Shown one piece after another: positions 8,846-18,313 of a stretch of DNA of 18,313 nucleotides (position 1 is its first letter; each line of letters begins with the position of its first letter). This DNA is from Conidiobolus incongruus B7586. Lineage: Eukaryota; Entomophthoromycota; Entomophthoromycetes; Entomophthorales; Conidiobolaceae. A model generated the notes under the pieces. That model did not search any database and was not told the origin of the DNA. It was given only the letters and a program-made list of their open reading frames with translations. The position numbers and the translations under genes were made by a program. The stretch covers positions 1 through 18,313 of the forward strand of contig JNEM01008037.1 of the NCBI GenBank assembly GCA_000697335.1, given 5' to 3'.

Positions 8846-8854
8846 TATAAATAG
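8846..8854 (+). promoter_or_regulatory. TATA-box-like element
   Basis: TATAAATAG lies in the only non-homopolymeric TATA context between the minus-strand membrane gene and the plus-strand coding-like segment. It would fit a plus-strand start near 8876. No ATG follows in a usable frame, so its relevance is uncertain. Confidence 0.3.
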
Positions 8855-8916
8855 GTCCTCCTATCATACTTGTCGGTCATTACATTCAACTATTGTTTTT
8901 ATTGCTTTTATTTTAG

Positions 8917-9228
8917 TTCGTCATTGTTCAAATTAATAATTAGTTTCGAGTTGTTAAATTATTTTAAAGACAGGATTAAGGAGAGTAAAGATATTTATAT
9001 CAGGAACAAAAATACTTCTTACTACAGAGAAATTTTCAATTCGACAGTTTTTGATATATTCATTATATGTGATTAAAGGGACAATTTCATGGTAATTCCA
9101 AATATTTGATTGAGCTGTCTGAGTTATTAATAGATAATTTTATAGATTTTGGGGCAGTTATTGGAACTGTGGGATTATTTTATCAAATATTTAAATTTGG
9201 AATGCAATTTGGATTAGATATTTTTTGA
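8917..9228 (+). pseudogene. Orphan coding fragment, possibly C-terminus of a PEX11-like protein
   Basis: Two plus-strand stretches look coding. The first, 8917-9046, follows a good acceptor (TTTTATTTTAG). It encodes a charged helix (L-L-N-Y-F-K-D-R-I-K-E-S-K-D) and ends at N-S-T. The second, 9079-9228, encodes Y-L-I-E-L-S-E-L-L-I-D, then D-F-G-A-V-I-G-T-V-G-L-F-Y-Q-I-F-K-F, and stops at a TGA. A 32-nt GT-AG segment (9047-9078) would join them in frame. The G-x-x-G-T-V-x-x-F-Y-Q-I pattern after a D-x-x-I helix resembles the C-terminal end of PEX11 peroxisome-proliferation proteins, but the match is from memory and weak. No ATG exists in frame upstream, and the space where the N-terminus should lie is occupied by the opposite-strand gene. 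I therefore call it a fragment. Confidence 0.3.
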
Positions 9229-10134
9229 GAATATTACTTGAATTATAAATTACTATGTTATATAATTATATATTTTGAAAAATGATACATATTGAATTAT
9301 TATAAGTCCGATTCTTTTTAATGCGCAAATAAACAATCTCTGATTCAATGAGATTGCAAAATTTAGTTTGCATAATACCAAAATTATATATTTATTAAAT
9401 ATTATCTTTTTTTAAAATTATTATTATATGACTATAAAAATATATAAAATTATATAGCTATGATAAATTCAATATATATTCAATAAATGATTTTATATTT
9501 ATTTGAATTAATTTCAAAATTAGATATTTTATATTCAGTTGAATTTTGCATATTTTTCCAATAGAGATAAGATGACAGTTTACATTTATTTGGAATACAA
9601 TTTTTAAAAATTCCATAAAATACATTAAATAAATTTAGTTATCTTATTTGTATATTAAATTTTAGCTCATATGAAAGGATTTAAATAGTTGACATATAAT
9701 TGCTAAGATTATAGTAAAAACTAGCCTCTACTTCTATTTTAATGATACATGCCCAATTCCCTAACGCATTAATGGATAACTTTAATTCTAAAATTTCACA
9801 TATGCTCCGCTATTTTATAATCTTCTACTATTTCCTCATTTAAGGTTGCATTCTATTGGTGCTTTTAAGTCAAACACTTAATATTACATATTTATAAGTA
9901 AACAATCATTCAGCAGCTAGCTAATATTAGCTTTTAATCAAGTATTCATTCTGAAATTACTCGAATTTTAGGCAAAATAATATTTTAATGGTCACGACTT
10001 GTTTTAATAACTGATGTTATCTAATATTTAAACTTTTATATAGTGCAGATACTAAGGAAATTGGAATTTTTAATTATCAATATTTATACTAATACTTATT
10101 TTTCAATCTATTTTTTAATAAAGATTATCAATAG
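9229..10134. other. Long AT-rich spacer with one tiny open frame
   Basis: Most of these 900 bases look non-coding. A frame of 33 codons at 9742-9843 (starting M-I-H-A-Q-F-P-N-A-L-M-D) has better composition than its surroundings and could be an initial exon of the gene at 10135. However, it contains no GT donor. A perfect 14-bp palindrome AGCTAATATTAGCT lies at 9919-9932. An acceptor-like TCAATAG sits at 10128-10134. No RNA gene or repeat family was recognised. Confidence 0.4.
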
Positions 10135-10441
10135 AATTTCAAAATTTGTGGAGATTTAGCGGATTGTCATAAAGATTTCATCAATTATTGGAAAAAATTC
10201 AAATCTAGTGTTAAGTACTTTTATTGTGAAAATTTCTATAAGGCATAAAAAGGTAATAAATAATAAACTGATATAAATAGAGAGTGATCGATCTGAAACT
10301 AATATTCTTAAATACGACCAATCATCATTTGATTATATATCAAGTAGCTTGATGAATTCATTTCCCCCTGATAAAAATCTACCTATTGTTCAAATTCAAT
10401 CCCTTAGAAATTGCACAAATAGATTGGCATTTATTAAGTGA
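10135..10441 (+). CDS. Partial small gene, two exons visible, unrecognised
   Basis: Two segments of clear coding composition, 10135-10207 and 10281-10441, join in frame across a 73-nt GT-AG intron. The first encodes N-F-K-I-C-G-D-L-A-D-C-H-K-D-F-I-N-Y-W-K and follows an acceptor (AATAG at 10134). The second encodes S-D-R-S-E-T-N-I-L-K-Y-D, then S-L-M-N-S-F-P-P-D-K-N-L-P-I, and ends at TGA 10439-10441. No first exon with an ATG could be placed upstream. If the first segment is instead read on without splicing it stops at 10246 after a second cysteine (Y-C-E-N-F-Y-K-A). That version aligns loosely with the Cys-rich core of cytochrome oxidase subunit 6B, but one cysteine of the twin pair would be a lysine. 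No confident family assignment is possible. Confidence 0.4.
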
Positions 10442-10652
10442 CTAGAATATTTAATTAATTAAAAGGATTGAAATCTTGCGATTTTTAATCTGATTGTTAA
10501 ATAATTATTTTTTTATTAATAAGAATAATATTTTATATATAGTCATTAGTAGTTATAAAATTATCAATCTATTCTATTATTTATCACACCCAAAAAGTAT
10601 TAAATTATTTTATTTTATTAATAATAATTGAATTATCCATTTCGTAATTTAA

Positions 10653-13600
10653 ATGAATATTCAAGACGAAATATTAAAAGCAGATCACTTCCATAATAAC
10701 AGGAAATTAAGAGTAAAGAATAAATTTATCAACACTAATTTTAATATTTAATTCAATATATTTAGGAAGCTTTGAATAGTTATGTTAATATTTCAGAATT
10801 TATTCTTAATCAAATTAAAGACGAAACAGAAATTAATGAATCAAGTATATATTATATTTTACTACTAAATTTAGCAGGTTCTTTAACTATTATTTAGATG
10901 AATTTATTTCAAAACCTAACGATGTTAATATTATTCTCGAAAATTTAAATTACTGTAGCAAACAAATTAAAATTTTAATTAGAGGAGTTAATTATGACAA
11001 AGAAACAGTGGATGATCAAATTCAATTTAAAAATGCACAAACTCAACATGGTCAATTTTCAGAGATTTATATTCCATTCTCTCCTCTTTACAAATTAATC
11101 ACTATTAACAAACAAGCTTACGAAATTGCTAAGGAGAGGATTCAAGCTGCTAAGAGACAAAGTTCGGAATTTTCGATAGAGGCATGGAAGAGACTTTCTG
11201 AAGATTTTAGATTACAGAGAAAGAATTGGGAAGATGTTACCAAACAGATTTCTACTGCTTCCAAGATATCGATGATGTCCATTGATATTGCTGTATTCGC
11301 TCGCCAGTTGACTCAGTTGGATTCTATGCTATTTCAAAAAGTAGACTTGCAAAATCCCATCAAGTTTTTGTCAAACAATATTAAATCCAATTATGCTCTT
11401 GCTTGTACTCACTTTCAAATGTATATCACTTCAGTTGTTGCACACTGCATTATTACTGCTGGTTATCACCCTCATCCTACCCACTTGCAAAGAGCCCATA
11501 CTATTCAATATTTTATCAGACTTGCTCACCATCTTTTGACACAATATCGTAACTTTAACTCTTTTTGTGCAGTGATTCAAGCTCTAAGCAGTCCCCAAGT
11601 GAAAAGACTCAATCAAGTTTGGGACTTGGTTCCTCAGAAATACAGAGATCACTTTACCGAATTCAAGAAATTGATATCAGATCAAGATCGTCATCATTTC
11701 TATTTCATGGAATTAAATCAGAGAATTGAGCATTGTCAATATTTCGGCTCTGCTCTATTAGTTATTCCATGGATGCAACCTCATTTTCAAGATGGTCAAT
11801 CGATCTATGCTAATCATGGATCCAATTTAACGTCAGACCCATCTCAAATTTCCTTGTCTGAGTATGGTTTTAATAAATTGACTAGTATCATAGAATTATT
11901 GAAAAACTGCTATTCTGCCAGTCATTTCCAGTCTGGCAGAGCAAGTCCTACAATATCTATTGGTGGTATGTCCTCTAGCACAAACTTTTCACGCTTCCGT
12001 TCATCCCGTATGGCTGCTGACCTCGAGCCACATTTGCCTCCTCTAAAACTTCCCAGCAACCTTTCCAATCTTGGAGAACAAAATATTCAAATATCACACT
12101 GGATCCTCACACGTGTGCGTCCCACCCAAGCCCAGCTTTGGGAACTTAGCCACAAAGTACAGTCTGCATCACCTGACGATTTACGCAGAGAAAAACCTCT
12201 TCCAGATACACGTCCTTCGCCAGACAGTCACTCTTTGAGTAGTTCATTTAGTTTAGATTTGGATGTCTCCAATGCAGAAATTTTTTCTTCCGATGGCAAG
12301 TCCCCAGACTTATCATCTCTTAGTAACGAAAGCATTGGATTAAAGGATAGCATTCAACAGGATTTAAATGACGCTGCTCCTACCGAACCTCGCTCTTGTG
12401 ATAATAATCAACAAGAATCCAAATCTTTTTTAGATCTTAGAAATACTCCCTCACCAATCCCACCGCCGGCTTTAGATGACTTATCTTTTTTTAATCATGA
12501 AAATCCATGGAAAAATTCACCAACATTAGCTAAAGACCCTAACCAGACGTTTGGCTTAGGTCGCGAAAGGAGTTTGAGTTGCTCAGATTCTTTGAAGTTT
12601 GAAACCTTGAGCCATCGAGAAAGTAATTTCTCTCCTCAGGATTTTAAAAGAGCATCCCCTATCTCATCCCCTTCTTTAGGATCCAGCCACTTCCACTTAA
12701 ATTTCGGTCGCTTTGACCAATTGAGTTCATTCACTCCTATCGAGCAGTTGCAAGAAGAAGCTAACACTGAAGCAGGTACACCAAAGCCTCAGCCCGCAAC
12801 AATTTCTCAGAGCCACTCACATGATAACTTGAAGCAATCCAACGAGAAACAAACTACCCAAGGTAAGTCAATCCCTCAGGATGCATCGAATAAGGAGCCG
12901 GTTGAGGATGTTAATCTTTCAGTCTTTGTGCAAGATTATAAATCTATTCATCAACCTAGTGCTGAAATTCCCGTTGAGAAGCGAGTACTTGATCAACCTG
13001 ATCATCCAAATAATGAAGAAAATTCAATTGTTGAAAATGGTGTCGATGATACACAGTCAGCTTCAGTCTCTTTGGATCATTCTATTCCAGATCCAGTTAC
13101 TCCTATCAACAACGAATTCATTCAGTCTAATCACTTAATCGATTCAAATCGAAATCATGATGACATTAAAGATAGCAAACCTGCTACAATTTGGGAATCT
13201 GACCAATCTAACAAACTTCAGGATAAAGTATTGCAGGCCATTTCAACAACTGATGCTCAATTAACAGGTTCAGAGAGTTCAAATCATGATGATGAAATTA
13301 CTCAAAATGTGGATGCACAACTTCCAATTCAACAAAATGATCAATTTCCTAATGAAAAACATTCTTTGGAGACTGCTGTTTCTGATGAAATCCAACCATC
13401 TGAATGTGTCTTGGATTCTGAACAAATTTCTACCAAGGTCGAAAATGATCATATTTTCCAATCTAGCACCAAAAGATATACTCATGATTCCGAAATTGAG
13501 CAAGACGACTCGTCTAAGGTGAAAAATGATGAATTTTCTGAACAAAATCATGAAATTGTAGATAATACTATGCAATCAGAACAAACTGTTTCTCAACCCA

Positions 13601-15869
13601 AATTGAATAGTGAATTAAACTCCCCTAATGATAAACCTGAAAATACCACTGATTCAATGCAACCCTTGGAAAAAACATTAAATAATGAAAATGCTTCTCA
13701 TCCGGATTCATCAATTCCTGAATTGGATAAGGTAGATGACCACTCTATAGAGGTTCTACAAGAAAGTGAACAGGATCACGCTTCATTAAACAAAGATAAT
13801 GAACAAAGTCAAACCTTATTATCAAAAGCTCAAGACAATACAGAGCAGGTAGTTGAGTTATCTACTTCAAATGAAATACAAGTTCAAGATGAATTCAAAG
13901 ATGATACGAATAGAAATGAACTAATGGAACAAGACTTATTACCAGCCGATTCCTCATCCAGAAAGGCACCCGAATCAGAATCCAGCTTCAAGTTCAATCC
14001 AGATGCACCCACCTTTATTCCAAGGGGAATTAACGATAGCTTCACAAAATCTGATAAAAGCGATTATTCCCAATCACCTAAGGTCAAACCTATCAACTCA
14101 AACATTCTCGAAATACAGCCAGGATCTTTAGAAGATATAAGTAAAACTTTCCCTATTCCCAACTCCCACCACGATAAGCTTGAGAAGTATGCTGCTAATA
14201 ACCCTTATCCTCAATCGTACCAAAGAGTCATTAATACCAATAAAATGACTCAGTTCCAAGGCACTAATGGTTGTCCTAACCATATGAATTTGGAAAAGAA
14301 AATTCCTCAAGGAGATTTAGCTCCTGAGCAATGCAAGTTCGCTTCTACATTGTCTCTTTTGAAAAAGTCTAACAGGAAATTGTCTGCCTCAAGTCCGAGC
14401 AATCAAAGTGGTAAGGATATTGTATCCGATTTGCTAATCCAATTAATTAATCCTGAGCAAAAATCACTAAAGCAAGGTATTTTTATTATTTTGTTTTTAA
14501 TTTAATTTTAACATTCCTTTTAAAAGATGATTCTTCCAATTCCCCCGCTGAAACCAATGGTTCTAAGCTTCCTTCAACCCTTTCATCTCTTAAGAAGAAG
14601 GCACCTATTGCTAATTCACAAGTTTCAGTTCATTTAGAACAAGTGAGTGGTAATTCCTTGAATCATAACCAAGACATTGCCAATTCCAATCAACCAATTA
14701 TTCGCAAATCTTTATCATCAATTCAAAGGAAATCAGCAAATATACAAAACTCAGCACCAGCAGATGAGGGTGAAACAAGTGAAAAGCAACCTGTAACTCG
14801 CAAATCCTTGTCCTCACTTCCCAGTCATAAATGTAACTCAGACTATAAGCTCAATGATCCTGCTAATGGTAATGATCATAATTTGAGTTTAAATTTGACC
14901 ACTATTTACAATAACTATGACAATTTAGTTCCTTCGAACGTTAAGCAGATTTATAGTTTAGTATCTTCATCTTTGAAGAGTCCCACTCAATTGAATGATC
15001 AATCTTCAGAGCTGCAAGAGCCCTGTGTTGATTCCATTAACAATGATATCCAATCACAGGAATCTATTGCTAATCATGTTAATTCAGATGATTTAGATAA
15101 CTCTGATAGCGAATCAACTAAATCCATTTTTAATGGTAATAAAGAATTCACCAACGGCTCACAAGTTAATCGTGATATTCAAGCACCATCTCATCAAGAT
15201 AGTATAAAATCTAAACTGGATCATTCAGTTGAATCACCTAAACTAAATGATTCTATAGAGAACACACCCGATCTTATTGGAATTACGCCCATTCACTCTC
15301 CCGAATCAGGATCTGTAAAGTCCCAATCTGATGCCCTCGTCACACCTCGTCTTGAGCTTGATGCAATTTCACCTCGATTCCCAGAAACTAATGGAACTCC
15401 TAGATCTTCTAAGGTTTCATCAACAGGCCTTAGTCATACAGAATCAGGTACATCTCCTTTCAAATGGGACGAGGATTTCGATGGCCCCGACTCAATGATG
15501 AGCAGCTCACCAAGCCTTGACAAGTTTAATAGCACTCACACAGCTCCATCCGGCCCCATAGTGAACGACAAAGATGTCATTGAGTATTTTTCGTACCAAT
15601 CCTACAAATCCGGAAACAATCCCATTCAAAAAATCTTCAAATTTGGATTACTCGATCCCAAATTCGCCCATCCCCAACCTAATGTCCACTCCGACAATTT
15701 GAATCAAGTTTTCGGGCTCTACAACTACTTTGGATTCACATCTAACATCCACAATTCACTTAATAATCACCTAGCCGATCTTTATTCCACTAGAAGTCAA
15801 TTCGACAGAAATGGCCACCATTTACCAAATAGCTATTCCTATCGTGATAAGAAAGTTGAAAGAGTTTAA
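10653..15869 (+). CDS. RasGEF (CDC25-domain) protein with MIT-like N-terminus and long disordered tail
   Basis: Four exons (10653-10712, 10766-10844, 10898-14476, 14527-15869) with introns of 53, 53 and 50 nt encode 1686 residues. The N-terminal 45 residues (D-E-I-L-K-A-D-H, then L-R-E-A-L-N-S-Y-V-N-I-S-E) resemble the first helices of an MIT domain, which binds ESCRT-III tails. Residues about 173-383 are a CDC25-type Ras guanine-nucleotide exchange domain. Its signature A-x-F-A-R-Q-L-T-x-L-D, the H-L-Q-R-A-H-T-I-Q-Y-F-I helix, R-N-F-N-S-F-C-A-V-I-Q-A-L (near 264) and R-L-N-Q-V-W-D-L-V are all in order. It should load GTP on a Ras-family GTPase; which one is unknown. No REM domain precedes it. 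The remaining 1300 residues are acidic, Ser/Asn/Gln-rich and probably disordered, with Pro-rich patches and repeated S-L-S-S-L-K-K-like basic motifs. A short more ordered C-terminus follows (V-I-E-Y-F-S-Y-Q, K-I-F-K-F-G-L-L-D). The start is the first ATG joined in frame by consistent splice sites. Confidence 0.88.
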
Positions 15870-16174
15870 TTTTCACCCTAATTATTAATCATTGCATTTT
15901 CTTTTACAAATTAAATTAATTATTTTTGTAAATTTAATTTAAATATTAACTACTTTATAGCTTTATTGTTATTTTTATGCTATTTTTTAAGATAGTATTT
16001 AATAAATTAAACTATTTGTAAATTGTAAACCTTTATAATTATTTGCATTTATTATTTAATTACCAAATCAATCCCATAAATTAAATTGAGAATCCTACGA
16101 CATATATTTAAAATTAAAGCTGTCCAAATTTAATAATTACTATAATATTAAAATAAAAACAAGTTATTGAAAAA
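15870..16174. other. Spacer between RasGEF and syntaxin genes
   Basis: About 300 bases of AT-rich sequence between two plus-strand genes. No coding frame or repeat was seen. It must hold the RasGEF polyadenylation region and the promoter of the syntaxin gene; none can be picked out reliably. Confidence 0.55.
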
Positions 16175-17439
16175 ATGCCAGATTTAACTACAGAATTTTT
16201 AAATTTAATACCTGAAAATTTAAGAGAAAAACATCCTAGTAATAAATCTTCCATTTTAAATCAGAAGGAATATTCAAGACCTCCTATTCAAGATTTATTC
16301 TTGAGGGAAGCTTATCGTATTGTAATCTGATATTTCTATTGTAATATCAATAATAATAATAACTAATAAAATATTTAGGGGGAACATATTAAAAACCTCC
16401 AAAATCATCTGATAGTAGCTAGAAGAAGTTATTTAGATGTGAGTCGACGTAAAAATACGAATAGAGACAATTTTATGAGTGATGACGATAGAGACCAATT
16501 TGAGAAACATACAAAAATCATTATTCAAAATTGTTTGGATTGGATTCAAAAGTTGGAAGAATCTGAAACTAGTAATTGTTTTTTAATTTTTTATTTTAAT
16601 GCATGCTTTATTAATGATTTGAAATAGTCCGACAGAAAGAGTTGGAATCGAAGAGGGGATGGCAAACTTTACAGAATTTTTTTAATTCGAGTAGTAACAA
16701 TGAGAATAATAATAACGAAATTATTACAACGCATCATTCTGCAATTACTTGGTTGTTGAATAAAAAATTGATGGATGTGAGTCAAAATCAGAAACGACTT
16801 CAGGAACAGAGATTGAAAAGGGAATTAGATCGTCAGGAAATGTATTGTTTTATTTTATATTTTTGTAGCTAGTATTGATTTATTTTTTCTAGATTTAATT
16901 GGCAAACTAAAACTCCATTACCCCCTATCAATGATAATCCATCATTATATAAAGCTTTGGGATCGACTATTAAGAAGTTGGATATTGGTTCTAAAATTAA
17001 ATTTGGTATTCCTATGGTCACTACTACCTCACCAATTTCTGAACCTATAATAATTGAAAGATCTCCAGAACCTGCTAGTACTAGTTTGGATCCAGATCAA
17101 CAGCAATTATTGGAACTTGAAAATAAGGAACTCATCAACCAATTTGAGTCGTCAATGGATCAAATCAGACAAATTGAAAAGTCATTACTGGATATTTCAT
17201 CCATGCAATCCACTCTATCGACCCATATCGCAATCCAGGCCAGAGAAACCGAAAAATTGTATTCGGATGCTATCGATTCAACAGATTCCATATCAGCTGC
17301 TAATCAATATTTGGTAAGAGCGAAAGAAAATTCTGCAGGTGCTAGCAAATTTATGCTGGTATTTTTAATCATCGCCAGTTTTGTTCTTTTATTTTTAGAT
17401 TGGTACGATAGTCGAGGTCCTCTACTTAAACTGTTTTAG
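16175..17439 (+). CDS. UFE1: Syntaxin-18 / Ufe1 family Qa-SNARE of the endoplasmic reticulum
   Basis: Four exons (16175-16321, 16379-16571, 16628-16841, 16893-17439) with 57, 56 and 51-nt GT-AG introns encode 366 residues, close to yeast Ufe1 (346) and human STX18 (335). The N-terminus carries the family motif F-L-R-E-A-Y-R-I followed by H-I-K-N-L-Q (residues about 42-60). A helical middle holds S-A-I-T-W-L-L and Q-E-Q-R-L-K-R-E-L. The SNARE helix spans about 259-331, with Q-I-R-Q-I-E-K-S-L-L-D-I-S and a zero-layer Gln near residue 300. A single membrane span at about 338-356 ends in L-L-F-L-D-W-Y-D-S, which is near-identical to STX18. The protein is the t-SNARE for retrograde Golgi-to-ER vesicles and for ER membrane fusion, working with Sec20, Use1 and the Dsl1 tether. 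All key parts are intact. Confidence 0.95.
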
Positions 17440-18057
17440 AGACACAATTTGAACTCGTTAATTAAAAAATTTGATTTAAAATATTTATGAGACTTATTTT
17501 AAATTATGTATATTAATAGATTTTGCCCTTAAAAAATTGGATCATACGACCAATTTATACATTATGGAAATCATCACCAAGTTAAAATTTAAATACTTAT
17601 CTGAATTTTGAATATTAGTTTATATTTTATATTCTATAATTCAATTCAAATTCATTTTTTTGTTCAGATTTCATCTATTCAAAGTAATTTTATATATTTT
17701 TCTTAATTCGAAAAATTGATACCATATATATTTCATTTATTGAAACTGAATTTATAACATAATCAGACTTAAATTTATATATAACAATAATTAAAAGCTC
17801 AAAATTAGATATTAAATTATGAAAATTGATGTTTTTATTGTTGATACTTTCATTCAATTATCAAAAATTATATTTATAGTTTATTGGTCAAACGATGCTT
17901 TTACTAACCCATGTATACTTAGAAAATGTGATGCTAATATTTTAAACTGATTAAATTTGCAATATTACAAGAATTTTGGTTTGATTATTTATCAAATTTT
18001 AAATGATTTGAATATAAAATTATTTCACAGAAAATTTATTCATTTAATCTAGAATAT
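17440..18057. other. AT-rich spacer, no feature seen
   Basis: About 620 bases downstream of the syntaxin gene have the usual very AT-rich intergenic composition. No open frame of coding composition, RNA gene or repeat was recognised. The spacer ends abruptly near 18058, where GC content rises sharply. Confidence 0.6.
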
Positions 18058-18065
18058 TGACACTG

Positions 18066-18254
18066 GCTGGGAAGTCAAGTGTCCAATAACTTTTAAGTAA
18101 ATAGACGTCTTCCGGGACGGCACCTGTTTGGTGATATAAAAGGGGTAATTTATTGTTTAACCTGGATTATTGGGCTGTACCCTAGGAAGAGGACCGACGT
18201 GATAACTTGGTTGTAGTCGACATATTTATAGTTTGCTTGACGTGTCTTCCCAGC
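18066..18254. repeat. Nested inverted repeat in a GC-rich block
   Basis: GCTGGGAAG (18066-18074) is exactly complementary to CTTCCCAGC (18246-18254). The adjoining TCAAG (18075-18079) pairs with CTTGA (18236-18240) after a 5-nt bulge, so a 14-bp bulged stem would enclose about 155 nt. Immediately outside, CGTACG at 18254-18259 is repeated at 18263-18268 with a 3-nt spacer, forming a second small hairpin. The arms could be ends of a mobile element, the base of a structured RNA, or part of a structured 5' leader. I recognise no known RNA family or transposon. Confidence 0.4.
18135..18142 (+). promoter_or_regulatory. TATA box in GC-rich block
   Basis: TATAAAAG followed by GGG is a near-ideal eukaryotic TATA element, and it stands out because it lies in a GC-rich context. 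It would place a transcription start near 18165, about 110 nt before the ATG at 18273. It could serve a host gene or a mobile element running past the window edge. Confidence 0.4.
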
Positions 18255-18272
18255 GTACGAACCGTACGTCGG

Positions 18273-18313
18273 ATGGAACGATTGATTGCATTGCTCGGGT
18301 GTATTTTGTGGTC
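18273..18313 (+). CDS. Possible start of a gene running off the window
   Basis: The first ATG downstream of the TATA box opens a frame that is still open at the end of the window, reading M-E-R-L-I-A-L-L-G-C-I-L-W. A basic residue followed by a hydrophobic run is what a secretory signal peptide looks like. Thirteen codons are too few to prove a gene. Codon composition is markedly more GC-rich than in the other genes here. Confidence 0.2.
   Translation, partial: MERLIALLGCILW

Noticed and set aside
8870-9076. 68-codon plus-strand frame as a complete gene
   Set aside because: It begins at a TTG rather than an ATG, and its first third reads a T-rich acceptor tract; only the part after 8917 looks coding.
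12881-13575. Several overlapping frames on both strands inside the RasGEF gene
   Set aside because: They lie in the low-complexity acidic part of a long confident exon and arise from its repetitive codon composition.
18058-18313. Known structured RNA (SRP, RNase P, U snRNA, 5S) or tRNA
   Set aside because: None of the conserved sequence signatures of these RNAs that I could recall is present, despite the stem-forming arms.
1-18313. CRISPR array, bacterial operon or prophage
   Set aside because: There are no regularly spaced direct repeats, and the spliced genes with eukaryotic families (syntaxin, F-box, RasGEF, CENP-X) show nuclear eukaryotic DNA.

Overview
The window reads as a very AT-rich eukaryotic nuclear genome, most likely a fungus and probably an early-diverging one. 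The genes are close together and almost all on the plus strand. They use the standard code and are interrupted by short GT-AG introns, mostly 46-57 nt. Their closest recognisable relatives are conserved eukaryotic housekeeping proteins. The AT-rich character would suit a Conidiobolus-like (Entomophthoromycotina) genome, but that placement is inference. Coding exons stand out as islands of higher GC in almost pure A/T spacers.

Layout. Bases 209-1763 hold a decayed Tc1-type DNA transposon (DD34E) with about 217-bp inverted ends. Each end carries two transposase-site-like repeats (IR/DR architecture). The old transposase frame is riddled with changes that look like C-to-T and G-to-A transitions. 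A small putative gene follows (2647-2989). Then come a complete galactose-1-phosphate uridylyltransferase (3298-4449), a CENP-X/MHF2 histone-fold gene (about 4837-5158, 5' end unresolved), an F-box/leucine-rich-repeat protein (5284-5988) and a five-exon ZCCHC9-type zinc-knuckle protein (6378-7247).

Bases 7566-10441 are harder. They hold a minus-strand multi-pass membrane protein (8768-8142), coding-like minus-strand fragments of unknown nature, an orphan plus-strand piece resembling the C-terminus of PEX11 (8917-9228), and a partial small gene (10135-10441). The right part is dominated by a 1686-residue RasGEF protein with an N-terminal MIT-like helical segment and a long disordered tail (10653-15869). 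It is followed by a four-exon syntaxin-18/Ufe1 ER SNARE (16175-17439).

At about 18058 the base composition changes abruptly to a much more GC-rich block that runs off the window. It has a strong TATA box, nested inverted repeats and an ATG opening a hydrophobic reading frame.

Functionally the neighbours are unrelated (sugar metabolism, kinetochore/DNA repair, ubiquitin ligase adaptor, RNA biogenesis, Ras signalling, ER membrane fusion), as is usual for a eukaryotic chromosome segment. No operon logic or dedicated new system is evident. The oddities worth a second look are the transposon and its mutation pattern, the non-GT intron in CENP-X, the MIT-RasGEF combination and the GC-rich right edge.
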